Shown: positions 27,195-36,157, numbered from the stretch's first letter. The stretch: 64,000 nucleotides of DNA from [Clostridium] aerotolerans DSM 5434 (GCF_000687555.1 NZ_JHWJ01000014.1:92113-156112), one strand, 5' to 3'. Notes: generated by a model from the letters alone, not told the origin. Translations and numbers: made by a program.

Positions 27195-28324
27195 AGCCTC
27201 CCCTTTGGTTTTGCATCCAAAATAATATCACAGATACGGTCTGCATCACTGATAGATAAGTCCGCATACAAAGGAAGTGTGAGTACGCTGTCAGCTGCTT
27301 TTTTCGCATATGGCAGACTGACTCCCTGAAACTGTTCCCGGTAGCAGTCGAAATCAGTAATAAGAGGGTAGAAATATTTTCTTGCAAATATATGATGAGA
27401 GGCCAAAAGCTCATATACCTCATTCCTTGTCATGGAAAAGCCGTCAAAGGCAACCGGGAAATAGGCGTAGTTTGGCAATATGCCTTCTTTTTCCTGATTA
27501 AGACGAATGCCTGGAATCCCGGACAAACGTTTCTTATAATGTTCTGTTACAAGTCTGCGTTTTTCTATATTCTCTTCCACATGCCTTAAGTTGCAGATAC
27601 CCATGACTGCCTGAAATTCATTCATTTTGGCATTGCCGCCCACGTATTCCACGGATTCCTTGCCTGTGATACCAAAGTTCTTTAGATAGTTTAAAAGAAC
27701 TTCCAGAGAAGGGTCCTGAAATGTTACCGCGCCGCCTTCAATGGTATTAAACACCTTGGTAGCATGGAAGCTGAACATGGAGGCGTCTCCAAAGGTACCG
27801 ATTCCTCTTCCATTTACCTCTACGCCAAAGGCATGGGCTGCATCGTATATGACCTTTAAGTTATGTTTTTTTGCAATTCTTTCTATCTTTTCCACATCAC
27901 AGACATTGCCGTATACATGTACCGGAAGAATGGCGGTTGTCTTATCGGTGATAAGTTCCTCGATCCGGTCTGCATCTATGGTGTAATCGTCTTCCTTGAT
28001 GTCGCAGAACACAGGAGTCAGATTATTTCTAATGATGGCATGGGTGGTGGAAGCAAAGGAAAAAGGAGTGGTAATCACTTCTCCGGAAAGATTCATGGCC
28101 TGGAGCGCCATCTCCAGGGCCATATGTCCATTGACGAACAAAAGAAGGTTCTTCGCCTTTAAACAAGCCTTTAACTGCTCCTTTAAGCGGTCATGAAATT
28201 CTCCCATGTTGGTCATCCAGGCTGTCTCCCAGATGGGCTTTATCTCCTCTATGAATTCCTCATAGGAAGGCATGGATGCCTTCGTCACTAATATATCTTT
28301 TTCTTCCGGTATCATACGTTCCAT
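27191..28324 (-). CDS. DegT/DnrJ/EryC1 family sugar aminotransferase
   Basis: The 377-residue PLP enzyme of the VioA/ArnB/PseC-type fold has Asp 161 in VIYDAAHAFG contacting the PLP ring and Lys 190 in FHATKVFNTIEGGA forming the Schiff base. It transfers an amino group to a nucleotide-keto-sugar, giving an amino deoxysugar for the surface glycan. A GGAGG lies two bases before the annotated ATG and eleven before a second ATG at codon 4, so either start is possible. It overlaps the ATP-grasp gene by four bases, suggesting sequential action of the two. Confidence 0.9.
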   Translation of the reverse strand: MERMIPEEKDILVTKASMPSYEEFIEEIKPIWETAWMTNMGEFHDRLKEQLKACLKAKNLLLFVNGHMALEMALQAMNLSGEVITTPFSFASTTHAIIRNNLTPVFCDIKEDDYTIDADRIEELITDKTTAILPVHVYGNVCDVEKIERIAKKHNLKVIYDAAHAFGVEVNGRGIGTFGDASMFSFHATKVFNTIEGGAVTFQDPSLEVLLNYLKNFGITGKESVEYVGGNAKMNEFQAVMGICNLRHVEENIEKRRLVTEHYKKRLSGIPGIRLNQEKEGILPNYAYFPVAFDGFSMTRNEVYELLASHHIFARKYFYPLITDFDCYREQFQGVSLPYAKKAADSVLTLPLYADLSISDADRICDIILDAKPKGRL

Positions 28325-28354
28325 TTCCTCCGTTTTCCATTGCCATAAAGGGGG

Positions 28355-29275
28355 TCAGATGGAAAGCATCTGGCCAAACGTCCTTATGATGGTGCTTTTA
28401 TAAAATTTATATTTCCAGATAATCCTTACCTTTTGCAACCGGCTCTTGTCTGGAAGGGCGACAAATTGTTCCAGGGCTTCCCGATTCTCTCTGTCCATCT
28501 CCTGGCCGTACTGTTTTAGAAAGGATCTGGCCTGGGCGAACATCTTCCGGTACTCTTCCTTTACCCGTTCCTTTTGGGTCAATCGGCTTACATACTGCTC
28601 CATCTGGCCTCTGGAACCTACCTGATTGCCTCCATGCTGCCGGTAGAGAAGGAGCGGCTTGTCAATATAGGATATTTTCCCGAAACAGCTTGCCAAAAGC
28701 CCCAGCCACCAGTCATGCATCATGCACTGCTTTGGTATGTAGGTGAAATAGGAAAGAAAGCTTCGGTTTATCATAACCGTGTTTCCGGTAATGTTATTCT
28801 CTACCAGATAATGAGTGAACCGATTGTCATGAATCGCTATGTTCTGGAATTTTGCCATGGACTTTTGACGAATGGTTCCCTCCTCATCGGTCACGGATAA
28901 ATCTCCATGAACTAAAAGGGGGAGTTCATTTCCCCATTTCCGTTCCATTTGCTTCATTTCTTTTAATGTCACTTCCACCTTATGAGGGAGCCAGATATCA
29001 TCCTGGTCACAGAGCATGATATAATCGTCATCCGCACTGCTTAAGAGGCGAAAAAAGTTGTTTTGAGGACTTCCGGAAGCCTTAATATTTTTTAGGCACT
29101 TGATTCGGTCCGGATATTTTTTCTCATATTCCTTTATAATTCCAGGAGTTCTGTCAGAAGAAAGATCGTCTGAAATCAGGATAACCAGCTCTTTGTGGGT
29201 CTGATTTAATAAGGAGTCAAGCTGCTGCCTTAAGTAGGCCTCCCCATTATAGGTCGCCAGAAGAATCGTTACCAT
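28355..29275 (-). CDS. Family 2 glycosyltransferase (rhamnosyltransferase-like)
   Basis: The 306-residue GT-A protein has MVTILLATYNGEAYLRQQLDSLL, VILISDDLSSDRT and the metal-binding MLCDQDDIWLPHKVE, characteristic of the WaaE/alpha-L-Rha-transferase-like GT2 subgroup. GGAGG lies eight bases upstream of the start. It belongs to the minus-strand operon between the GT8 gene and the DegT/ATP-grasp pair; gaps to neighbours are about 30 bases. Rhamnose as donor would agree with rfbC in the window but is not shown. Confidence 0.9.
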   Translation of the reverse strand: MVTILLATYNGEAYLRQQLDSLLNQTHKELVILISDDLSSDRTPGIIKEYEKKYPDRIKCLKNIKASGSPQNNFFRLLSSADDDYIMLCDQDDIWLPHKVEVTLKEMKQMERKWGNELPLLVHGDLSVTDEEGTIRQKSMAKFQNIAIHDNRFTHYLVENNITGNTVMINRSFLSYFTYIPKQCMMHDWWLGLLASCFGKISYIDKPLLLYRQHGGNQVGSRGQMEQYVSRLTQKERVKEEYRKMFAQARSFLKQYGQEMDRENREALEQFVALPDKSRLQKVRIIWKYKFYKSTIIRTFGQMLSI

Positions 29276-29310
29276 GGCTTAAGCCTCCTTTCCCCAAAAG
29301 AAGGGACTCC

Positions 29311-30183
29311 CTACCAGGACAGTCCCACGATTTTTGTTAAAAACCAGATCTCCACCATCAAAAAGCCAAGGAAGGCACGAACAAGCATCTCTTCCAGCGG
29401 ATTGATCTTTAGATAAGTCTTATAATAATGAAGCTTGCTTTCATGAAGAATCGCCTGCTTCTTTAAAATAGATGCCACGCTTTTATTAATGGATACAGAA
29501 TGAAGATGAACATAAGATTCATCAAGAAGAAGGGCTGTCCGATAGCCTTTTTCTTTCAGCTTATACCCAAGTATCTTTTCTTCATAATAAAGGAATACCT
29601 TCTCATCGTAAAGTCCACATTCCATAAGTGCCTTTGCATCAGCAAGAAATAAGGAGCCAAGAACTGCATCCACAAATACGAATCCATCTTTCCCCTTTAT
29701 CTCCGGTCTGTCATTGAGAAAACGGGCAAACAAACGCCTTGTGATCAGTCCTGTATCAAGTAGGTCTAATAACAATCCATTGAGCCTCCAGCTGGATAAC
29801 GCCACACTGCCTGTCCGGTCTTTGGTAACGGCTGCGGCGATTGCCAGATTTTCTAACTTTTCAAAGGCTTCCGCCATGGCTACGACACAGGCTTCCGATA
29901 CCTTAACATCGGGATTAGCGATTAATACATGGGTCGCACTAAGGGTGTCATAGGCATACCGGATTCCAATGTTGTTGCCGCTTCCATAGCCCCCATTGGA
30001 AGGAGACGTTAAAAGTTGGACCTTTTCCCCTTGAAGCTCCTTTAATGTGGTCAGGGAATCATCCGTGGAATGATTGTCCACTATGACAATGGAATCGAGG
30101 CATTGATAATCCTTTATGGCAGTTACCAGACTCCTGGTGGTCACGGCATCGTTATAATTTAGAATAATACAGCTAATATTCAT
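29311..30183 (-). CDS. Family 2 glycosyltransferase
   Basis: The 290-residue GT2 protein begins MNISCIILNYNDAVTTRSLV and has IVIVDNHSTDDS and HVLIANPDVKVS, with FVDAVLGSLFLADA in the acceptor domain, resembling the WcaA/RfbF-like enzymes. A hydrophobic C-terminal stretch may associate with the membrane. GAGG precedes the start. It lies 10 bases downstream of the GT8 gene and 35 upstream of the next GT2, in the same operon. Confidence 0.88.
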   Translation of the reverse strand: MNISCIILNYNDAVTTRSLVTAIKDYQCLDSIVIVDNHSTDDSLTTLKELQGEKVQLLTSPSNGGYGSGNNIGIRYAYDTLSATHVLIANPDVKVSEACVVAMAEAFEKLENLAIAAAVTKDRTGSVALSSWRLNGLLLDLLDTGLITRRLFARFLNDRPEIKGKDGFVFVDAVLGSLFLADAKALMECGLYDEKVFLYYEEKILGYKLKEKGYRTALLLDESYVHLHSVSINKSVASILKKQAILHESKLHYYKTYLKINPLEEMLVRAFLGFLMVEIWFLTKIVGLSW

Positions 30184-30193
30184 ATCCGTTCCT

Positions 30194-31171
30194 CTATGAA
30201 CCCTTTCTGGAATTAATCACCTGCATACCAAAGCGGCGGCTGATTAAGTCACGAATGGGCGGACATAAAAAGGTGGCATAATCCATCAGATGGTATAGCA
30301 CCATGTAAAAGCGGCTTCCCTTTTCCTTTGGCGCTCCTGCCCAGGGAGTGAGGGAGAGATAATGGTCGTATACGTTCCGGTAATGATTTAAATTCCACTG
30401 CTTCCATGGCCTCTCATCTCCCATAAAATGAAGGATTACGGGGTGCTTTTTCGCCTCTTTGAAGGACTTTTCCGGTATCGTTTTATACACCGGGGAAAGC
30501 CTTGTTAAATGGCTGTAGTGGAAATACCGGTAGTTGGTAAAGAAATTATAACGGGGAGGCAAAGGTTTTATCCTTCCTTTAAACGCACCATTGATGGTAT
30601 CCTGGTCTCCGGCAAAGAGTTTTCCTCCCTTGGAGGAATAAAAATCCATCAAAAGCTTTTGGGCATGTTCCCCGCGCCACCGTTTCATATCAATTAGAAG
30701 AACTCCGGAATTAAAGTAAGGGTCTTCTGGTAAAAGACCAATTTTTTCTTTTACCGATGAATATATGGTGGGTTCCATAACAGCCCCCACCATATTAGAA
30801 TCAAGATTGCTTTCCCACAGCCGTTTTAAGGAAGCGCACACCACGGTATCGCAGTCCAAATAAAGCACTCTTTCAGCCGTTTCCGGCAGCATCTCTCCCA
30901 CAAATAAGCGGGCCATGATGCTTAAATCAAAGCCACCGGTATCCACATCATAGGGAAAACGCTCTTTTAAGTCACCTAGCTCTAATACTGTAACATGACG
31001 ATTAAATTGACTGCCAATGGAAAGAAGACGTTTTTTACTCTCTTCGGATAAACCCATGGATAAAATATAAATCTGGATTTCTTCCGCCTCTTTGTTATGA
31101 TCCAAAAGAGAGTAAAGGGATACCCCGAGATGTCTGGCATAGCCGTCATTAGAAGCGTATACAACATTCAT
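30194..31171 (-). CDS. Family 8 glycosyltransferase (LgtC/GspA-like)
   Basis: The 325-residue retaining glycosyltransferase has MNVVYASNDGYARHLGVSLYSLL at the N-terminus, the DxD metal-binding motif in VLYLDCDTVV, FNSGVLLIDMKRWR, and a C-terminal HFMGDERPW, all typical of GT8 galactosyl/glucosyl transferases. It is cytosolic. It heads the operon running down to 25231, with a TTTACA-17-TACAAT promoter 47-75 bases upstream. Confidence 0.92.
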   Translation of the reverse strand: MNVVYASNDGYARHLGVSLYSLLDHNKEAEEIQIYILSMGLSEESKKRLLSIGSQFNRHVTVLELGDLKERFPYDVDTGGFDLSIMARLFVGEMLPETAERVLYLDCDTVVCASLKRLWESNLDSNMVGAVMEPTIYSSVKEKIGLLPEDPYFNSGVLLIDMKRWRGEHAQKLLMDFYSSKGGKLFAGDQDTINGAFKGRIKPLPPRYNFFTNYRYFHYSHLTRLSPVYKTIPEKSFKEAKKHPVILHFMGDERPWKQWNLNHYRNVYDHYLSLTPWAGAPKEKGSRFYMVLYHLMDYATFLCPPIRDLISRRFGMQVINSRKGS

Positions 31172-31217
31172 GAAAATCCCTCCGTCCTGTACTGATCCGT
31201 ACCTTTAGTTCCGTTGT

Positions 31218-31246
31218 ATTGTACTATATCTCATAGGAAATGTAAA
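31218..31246 (-). promoter_or_regulatory. Promoter of the GT8-led glycan operon
   Basis: On the minus strand TTTACA, 17 bases, TACAAT. The bases just after the -35 (TTTCCTA) are shared with the glf promoter. Confidence 0.6.
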
Positions 31247-31264
31247 CAGCCTGGGATTTAAGGA

Positions 31265-32365
31265 CTATGAAAGCTCCTGCTTCGCTACTTTCATGGCAGA
31301 TTCAATGACCTTGTCCATGTCATAATATTTGTACTCACCTAATCGGCCGCCAAATATAACACCGGATTCTTTTTCTGCCAGGGAGGCGTACTGCTTATAA
31401 AGCTCCTGGTTTCTCTCGTCATTGACCGGATAATAAGGCTCCATACCTTCCTCCCAAGCTACGGAATACTCTCTGGTAATCACTGTCTTTGGCTGGGTAC
31501 CGAACTCAAAATGCTTATGCTCAATGATTCTTGTATAAGGTGTCTCCCGGTCTGTATAATTTACAACAGCAACGCCCTGATAGTTGTCCATATCAAGAGT
31601 TTCCGTCTCAAATTTAAGACTCCGGTATTCCAGCTTTCCAAGCTGGTAGTGATAGAAGGCATCGATCATACCTGTATATACTGTCTTTTCACCAAGGCTG
31701 TCATAATGCTCCCGATTCTCCAGATAATCTACATTAAATTCCATATCACAGCCTTCAAACAGCTTTTCAATGATAACATTGTATCCACCCATTGGAATTC
31801 CCTGATATAAGTCGTTAAAGTAATTATTATCATAGGTAAAACGAACGGGAAGCCTCTTAATGATAAACGCCGGCAGTTCTTTGCAGTCTCTTCCCCACTG
31901 CTTTTCCGTATACCCTTTTACCAGCTTCTCATAAATATCCGTTCCTACTAAGCTGATGGCCTGCTCCTCTAAATTCTTTGGTTCTCCTGTTACAGATGCC
32001 TTTTGTTCCTCGATTTTAGCCTTTGCTTCTGCCGGTGTGGCCACGTTCCACATCTTGCTGAAGGTATTCATATTAAAGGGCATGTTATAGATTTCCCCTT
32101 TGAAATTGGCTACCGGGCTGTTGGTATAGCGGTTGAATTCCACAAGCTCATTCACGAATTTCCAAACCTCTTTGTTACTGGTATGGAAAATGTGGGCACC
32201 ATAGGTGTGCACGTTAATTCCATCCTTTTCCTCGCAATAGATATTTCCGCCCATATGGCTGCGCTTCTCTACCACAAGACATTTCTTCCCCTTTTTACGG
32301 GCCAGATAGGCAAACACACCGGAATACAGTCCGCTTCCCACCAATACGTAATCATACTTTTTCAT
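31265..32365 (-). CDS. glf: UDP-galactopyranose mutase
   Basis: The 366-residue flavoenzyme converts UDP-galactopyranose to UDP-galactofuranose. It has the FAD-binding dinucleotide fold at the N-terminus (YVLVGSGLYSGVFAYLA, then VVEKRSHMGGN) and Glf-specific segments (THGAHIFHT-like YGAHIFHTSNKEVW, GYTEKQWG, and C-terminal GRLGEYKYYDMD). Length is normal. A clear promoter (TTTACA-17-TATAAT) lies upstream. Its presence implies galactofuranose in one of the surface glycans encoded nearby. Confidence 0.97.
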   Translation of the reverse strand: MKKYDYVLVGSGLYSGVFAYLARKKGKKCLVVEKRSHMGGNIYCEEKDGINVHTYGAHIFHTSNKEVWKFVNELVEFNRYTNSPVANFKGEIYNMPFNMNTFSKMWNVATPAEAKAKIEEQKASVTGEPKNLEEQAISLVGTDIYEKLVKGYTEKQWGRDCKELPAFIIKRLPVRFTYDNNYFNDLYQGIPMGGYNVIIEKLFEGCDMEFNVDYLENREHYDSLGEKTVYTGMIDAFYHYQLGKLEYRSLKFETETLDMDNYQGVAVVNYTDRETPYTRIIEHKHFEFGTQPKTVITREYSVAWEEGMEPYYPVNDERNQELYKQYASLAEKESGVIFGGRLGEYKYYDMDKVIESAMKVAKQELS

Positions 32366-32400
32366 AGTTTCCGTTCTCCTGTCTTTTATAAACTGCTCTT

Positions 32401-32429
32401 ATTATACTAAAGTCCTTAGGAAATGTAAA
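32401..32429 (-). promoter_or_regulatory. Promoter of glf
   Basis: On the minus strand TTTACA, 17 bases, TATAAT, about 36 bases before the glf start. Confidence 0.7.
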
Positions 32430-32451
32430 TTCCTCTTGCCTTGATACATGG

Positions 32452-32946
32452 TCATGAATCCTTTTCTATCATAAGCTCCATTACCTTTGCCTCTCTGGCT
32501 GCCCAGGGACATTCTTTCTTTCCTATGATACGGTTATTATTTTCGAAAGCCTCTTTTAACGGAATCCAGACAATCTGATAATTATATTCCTTCTCATATT
32601 CATCTAAGTTTCTTTCCCCGGCTTCCTCTCTTATTTCACATACATAGTAGTGGGAATCCATCTCAAGGATTGAATTCCCTTCTCCCTTTCTCCGTTCCAA
32701 TACCTGGCCATATTTACTTATGGACTCTTTGATTACCTGGTAGCCAGTCTCTTCTTTTACTTCCCGGATCAGGGTTTCTTCTAAAGATTCTCCATCTTCC
32801 ATTCCACCGCCTGGAAATTTATAATCACCGTACCTGCTGAAAATCAGAAGATAGTTTTCTCCTCGTCTTATAATCCCTCTTGCTGCGGTTCTCCTAGATA
32901 CGGTATCACCTGGTTCATAGTTTTTAAGGTCTATGATCAGCTCCAT
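32452..32946 (-). CDS. NUDIX hydrolase
   Basis: The 164-residue cytosolic protein contains a complete Nudix box (GGGMEDGESLEETLIREVKE followed by ETG), fitting G-x5-E-x7-R-E-x2-E-E-x-G. It hydrolyses some nucleoside-diphosphate-linked compound; the substrate cannot be assigned. It lies just upstream of glf on the same strand but glf has its own promoter, and the leuA terminator lies before it, so it is probably a separate unit. Confidence 0.9.
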   Translation of the reverse strand: MELIIDLKNYEPGDTVSRRTAARGIIRRGENYLLIFSRYGDYKFPGGGMEDGESLEETLIREVKEETGYQVIKESISKYGQVLERRKGEGNSILEMDSHYYVCEIREEAGERNLDEYEKEYNYQIVWIPLKEAFENNNRIIGKKECPWAAREAKVMELMIEKDS

Positions 32947-32980
32947 TTATTTTTCCTCCTATAAATATTTCGTTACATTG

Positions 32981-33020
32981 CAAAAAGACGGGGCCGCGTC
33001 TTAAGCTGGCCCCGTCTTTC
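32981..33020 (-). terminator. Terminator of leuA
   Basis: On the minus strand AAAGACGGGGCC and GGCCCCGTCTTT arms form a perfect stem followed by TTTTTG, starting two bases after the leuA stop. Confidence 0.92.
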
Positions 33021-33022
33021 TA

Positions 33023-34687
33023 TTAATAGAATAACCGGTTTACTGCACTGAAAATGCCTCGGATAGAGGATCTGGTAATGTTGGAACTGATTCCTACGCC
33101 GTAAGTCGTCTTTCCGGAGCGCACATCCAGCAAGTGGATATAGGAAGCAGCCTTTGCGCCGGAACCGGAAGCAAGAGCGTGCTCGTTGTAATCAAGTACA
33201 CGGATTTCAATATCAAGCTCTTTCTCAAGGCCTTTTTGAACCGCATCGATAGGACCGTTACCGACTCCCTCGAATACCTTTTCTACGCCGTGATCCATGT
33301 AGCGGACTCTTGCGAAGGTGGAGAATTCCACATCCTCCTCTGCCTCTGTGATCTGGGCCTTAAGGAAGTGAATGGGTTCTTTTCTATCCACGTAGTTGCT
33401 GTTAAACTCATCAAGAATCTGCTCTGGAGCCACCTCACCCTGCTTTTCGGAAATAGCCTGAATGACATCGGCAAATTCCTTGTGCATACCTTTTGGAAGC
33501 TTGAAGCCATAGAAGGTGTCCATAACAAAGGCCACGCCACCCTTTCCGGACTGGCTGTTGATGCGGACCACAGGCTCATACTGTCTTCCGATATCGGCAG
33601 GATCGATGGGCAGATAAGGAACCTCCCAGTAAGCATTTTCTCTTTCCCGCATGGCCTGCATGCCTTTGTTGATGGCATCCTGATGGGAACCGGAAAATGC
33701 GGTGAAAACGAGCTTTCCTGCGTATGGGTGTCTTGGCGCTACCTCCATCTTGGTGCAACGCTCGTATACCTCGGAAATCTCACGGATATTTTCAAGATGA
33801 AGTTCCGGATTGATTCCCTGGGAGAATAAATTATAAGCTACCGTTAATATATCAAGATTTCCGGTTCTCTCTCCATTGCCAAACAGTGTGCCTTCCACTC
33901 TGTCAGCTCCGGCAAGAATGGCAAGCTCTGCAGCTGCAACTCCGGTTCCACGGTCATTATGGGGATGTACGCTTAAGATAATGCTTTCACGATTTTTAAA
34001 GCGTCCATTCATCCATTCAATCTGATCCGCATAGACATTGGGTGTCGTCATCTCTACGGTAGATGGAAGATTAAAGATAATTTTCTTATCAGGAGTAGCT
34101 CCCCAGGTTTCCTGGACTGCATTGCAGATATCAAGTGCAAATTCCAGCTCCGTTCCGGTAAAGCTTTCAGGAGAATATTCCAGTACCACTTCTCCGTCAA
34201 AGTCCTTCATGTACTGCTTCACCCATTCCGCGCCCTGGACAGCTATGGCCTTAATCTCATCCATATTCTTTTTAAATACCACATCACGCTGAAGGGTTGA
34301 GGTGGAGTTATAAATATGAACGATTGCCTTTTTTACGCCCTTTAAGGCTTCAAAGGTTCTCTTAACCAAATGCTCTCTGCACTGAACAAGGACCTGAACC
34401 ACCACATCATCCGGAATTAACTTCCGTTCCACAAGCTGTCTTAAAAAGTCAAACTCAATCTGGGACGCTGCCGGAAAACCGACCTCGATTTCCTTAAAGC
34501 CCAGCTTAATAAGAAGCTGAAACATCTCAATCTTTTCTTCGACTACCATTGGCTCAGTCAGAGCCTGATTTCCATCTCTTAAATCCACGCTGCACCAGAT
34601 TGGTGCCTTCTTAATCTCGTTGCCGGGCCATTGTCTTTCCGGGTAGTTCATAACCGGTACTCGTTTATATCTTTCATAATTCAACAT
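33023..34687 (-). CDS. leuA: 2-isopropylmalate synthase
   Basis: The 554-residue enzyme condenses acetyl-CoA with 2-ketoisovalerate in the first committed step of leucine synthesis. The N-terminal TIM barrel has the metal/substrate motif SVDLRDGNQAL and HPHNDRGTGVA; the C-terminal LeuA_dimer domain gives leucine feedback binding. The length and WCSVDLRDGN start resemble the longer LeuA type found in actinobacteria and many clostridia. GGAGGAG precedes the start. A leader of about 230 nt with a short ORF lies upstream; no other leu genes are nearby. Confidence 0.97.
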   Translation of the reverse strand: MLNYERYKRVPVMNYPERQWPGNEIKKAPIWCSVDLRDGNQALTEPMVVEEKIEMFQLLIKLGFKEIEVGFPAASQIEFDFLRQLVERKLIPDDVVVQVLVQCREHLVKRTFEALKGVKKAIVHIYNSTSTLQRDVVFKKNMDEIKAIAVQGAEWVKQYMKDFDGEVVLEYSPESFTGTELEFALDICNAVQETWGATPDKKIIFNLPSTVEMTTPNVYADQIEWMNGRFKNRESIILSVHPHNDRGTGVAAAELAILAGADRVEGTLFGNGERTGNLDILTVAYNLFSQGINPELHLENIREISEVYERCTKMEVAPRHPYAGKLVFTAFSGSHQDAINKGMQAMRERENAYWEVPYLPIDPADIGRQYEPVVRINSQSGKGGVAFVMDTFYGFKLPKGMHKEFADVIQAISEKQGEVAPEQILDEFNSNYVDRKEPIHFLKAQITEAEEDVEFSTFARVRYMDHGVEKVFEGVGNGPIDAVQKGLEKELDIEIRVLDYNEHALASGSGAKAASYIHLLDVRSGKTTYGVGISSNITRSSIRGIFSAVNRLFY

Positions 34688-34778
34688 GTCTTATCTCCTC
34701 CATAATCTTTCACTTGTCTGTCTGTTCCGGATAAACCGGATTCTGCCATAAATAGCTGTTTCGATTCTCATGCAAACA

Positions 34779-34877
34779 CTATGACAGGCTTTGGAGTCGA
34801 TAAATCACGCTGTACTTTTTGACAATGAACAACGTGGTTTTTATAGGTCTAACCCCATCTTCATCATTCCTTTTCAT
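34779..34877 (-). CDS. Possible leader ORF of leuA (32 codons)
   Basis: An ATG-to-TAG frame of 32 codons lies inside the predicted leuA leader, ending about 90 bases before leuA. The peptide is basic (MKRNDEDGVRPIK at its start) and has three Leu codons, none consecutive. No strong Shine-Dalgarno is visible before the ATG. An imperfect repeat containing CATTGTCA occurs twice in the leader (around 34801-34827 and 34878-34904). It may be a regulatory peptide, a decoy for ribosomes, or chance. Confidence 0.3.
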   Translation of the reverse strand: MKRNDEDGVRPIKTTLFIVKKYSVIYRLQSLS

Positions 34878-34926
34878 TAAAATCACATCCGTGCTCTGAC
34901 AATGCGTCACGGTAAAGTGTTATGTT

Positions 34927-34955
34927 ATTATAGCATGAGTAAAGAAGGCTTACAA
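34927..34955 (-). promoter_or_regulatory. Promoter of leuA
   Basis: On the minus strand TTGTAA, 17 bases, TATAAT. The -35 lies inside the right arm of the telA terminator. Transcription would begin near 34920, giving a leader of about 230 nt; no T-box consensus was seen in it. Confidence 0.65.
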
Positions 34956-34989
34956 CCAGAAAATAATTTTTCTGCTGCAAGCCTTTTTT
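34945..34989. terminator. Hairpin terminator downstream of the TelA-family gene
   Basis: AAGGCTTACA...CAGAAAA and TTTTCTG...GCAAGCCTT arms form a stem. The longer T-run is on the plus strand; on the minus strand, after the TelA gene, the stem is followed by the weaker CTTTAC. Confidence 0.6.
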
Positions 34990-34996
34990 CTATCAT

Positions 34997-36157
34997 TTAT
35001 TTACTTAGCTGTAATAATTTGTTTTTGAGTTCCCCTTCCATACGGGCAAGCTCTGCTTCCGCATCCATACGCTTTTGTCTTCCCTCTGCCTGAATGCGCA
35101 CTACCTCATCAAGGGTTGAGATCAGGGATTCATTTGTTTTCTTAAGGGTCTCAACATCAACAATGCCCCGCTCAGATTCCTTGGCGGTCTCTATGGTCGC
35201 GGTCTTTAATACCTCTGCATTCTTTCGAAGGAGCTCATTGGTCATGTCTGTGACCTCTCTCTGAGCTCTGGCTGCCTGTTCGGAATGGTTGATGCCGATG
35301 GCAAGTACCATCTGACTCTTCCAGAGAGGAATGGTATTGACCAGCGTGGACTGAATCTTCTCTGTCATCAGGGTATCATTATTTTGAACCAGACGGATCT
35401 GAGGTGCCATCTGAATGGATATCATACGGGTCAGTTCAAGATCATGTATCTTCTTTTCAAAACGGTTTAACATGGATGCCATATCATTGGCGGCCTGGGC
35501 ATCCTCAGGCAGACCGCTTTTCGCTGCTTTATCAAGAAGCAGGGGAAGCTCTGTCTGCTGTGCCTTTTTCAGCTTTCTTTTTCCCGCCAGGATATACATG
35601 GTCAGTTCCTTAAAATATGTGGTATTTAAGTCATACATCTTATCCAGTAATGCAATATCCTTTAAAAGCTGGATTTGATGGTTTTCTAATACCTTGCAGA
35701 TCTGATTTACATTAGACTCTGCCTTGGCATACTTTGATTTCATGGCATCCAGACGGTTGGCACTCTTTTTAAAGAAACCAAAGAAGCCTTTTTCCTCTTC
35801 CGCAGTTTCAAAGCCTTTTAACTCCACCACTACATCCGTAAGCATCTGGCCTACTTCGCCCAAGTCTTTTGACTTCACATTTTCCAGGGCAGTCTCTGAG
35901 AAATCAGCGATCTTCTTCTGGGCATTGGCGCCGTACTGGAGTACCAGGTTGGAATTTAAAAGGTCTATCTTTTCTGCAAAGTCTGCCACCAGCTTTTCTT
36001 CTTCCGGGGATAAATTTGCTTCGGGGAGAGATTCCTGCTCTTTTGTCATATTTATAAGCTCATCCTTTTTTCCGGTGTTTTCTATCACAGCATCGGAAAA
36101 TGGAGTCAGGGTCAGTTCTGGTGCTTCTTTTAACATCTCATCAATCTCTTTGCTCAT
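34997..36157 (-). CDS. TelA/KlaA-family toxic anion resistance protein
   Basis: The 386-residue cytosolic protein, rich in coiled coil, matches the TelA (toxic anion resistance) family in length and in segments such as the KKGFFGFFKKSANRLD-like EKGFFGFFKKSANRLD, QLLKDIALLDKMYDLN, MAPQIRLVQNNDTLMTEKIQSTLVNTIPLWKSQ split across the middle, and KTATIETAKESERGIVDVETL at the C-terminus. Some homologues give tellurite or lantibiotic tolerance; in many Firmicutes the role is in envelope stress. It overlaps the XpaC-like gene by four bases, and this pair is a common arrangement. Confidence 0.93.
   Translation of the reverse strand: MSKEIDEMLKEAPELTLTPFSDAVIENTGKKDELINMTKEQESLPEANLSPEEEKLVADFAEKIDLLNSNLVLQYGANAQKKIADFSETALENVKSKDLGEVGQMLTDVVVELKGFETAEEEKGFFGFFKKSANRLDAMKSKYAKAESNVNQICKVLENHQIQLLKDIALLDKMYDLNTTYFKELTMYILAGKRKLKKAQQTELPLLLDKAAKSGLPEDAQAANDMASMLNRFEKKIHDLELTRMISIQMAPQIRLVQNNDTLMTEKIQSTLVNTIPLWKSQMVLAIGINHSEQAARAQREVTDMTNELLRKNAEVLKTATIETAKESERGIVDVETLKKTNESLISTLDEVVRIQAEGRQKRMDAEAELARMEGELKNKLLQLSK

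Noticed and set aside
33134..33829. A 231-codon plus-strand frame antisense to leuA
   Set aside because: It is a shadow of leuA, which has unmistakable family motifs on the other strand.
34688..34920. A T-box riboswitch before leuA
   Set aside because: I looked for the conserved T-box (AGGGTGGNACCGCG-like) and specifier stem and saw neither.
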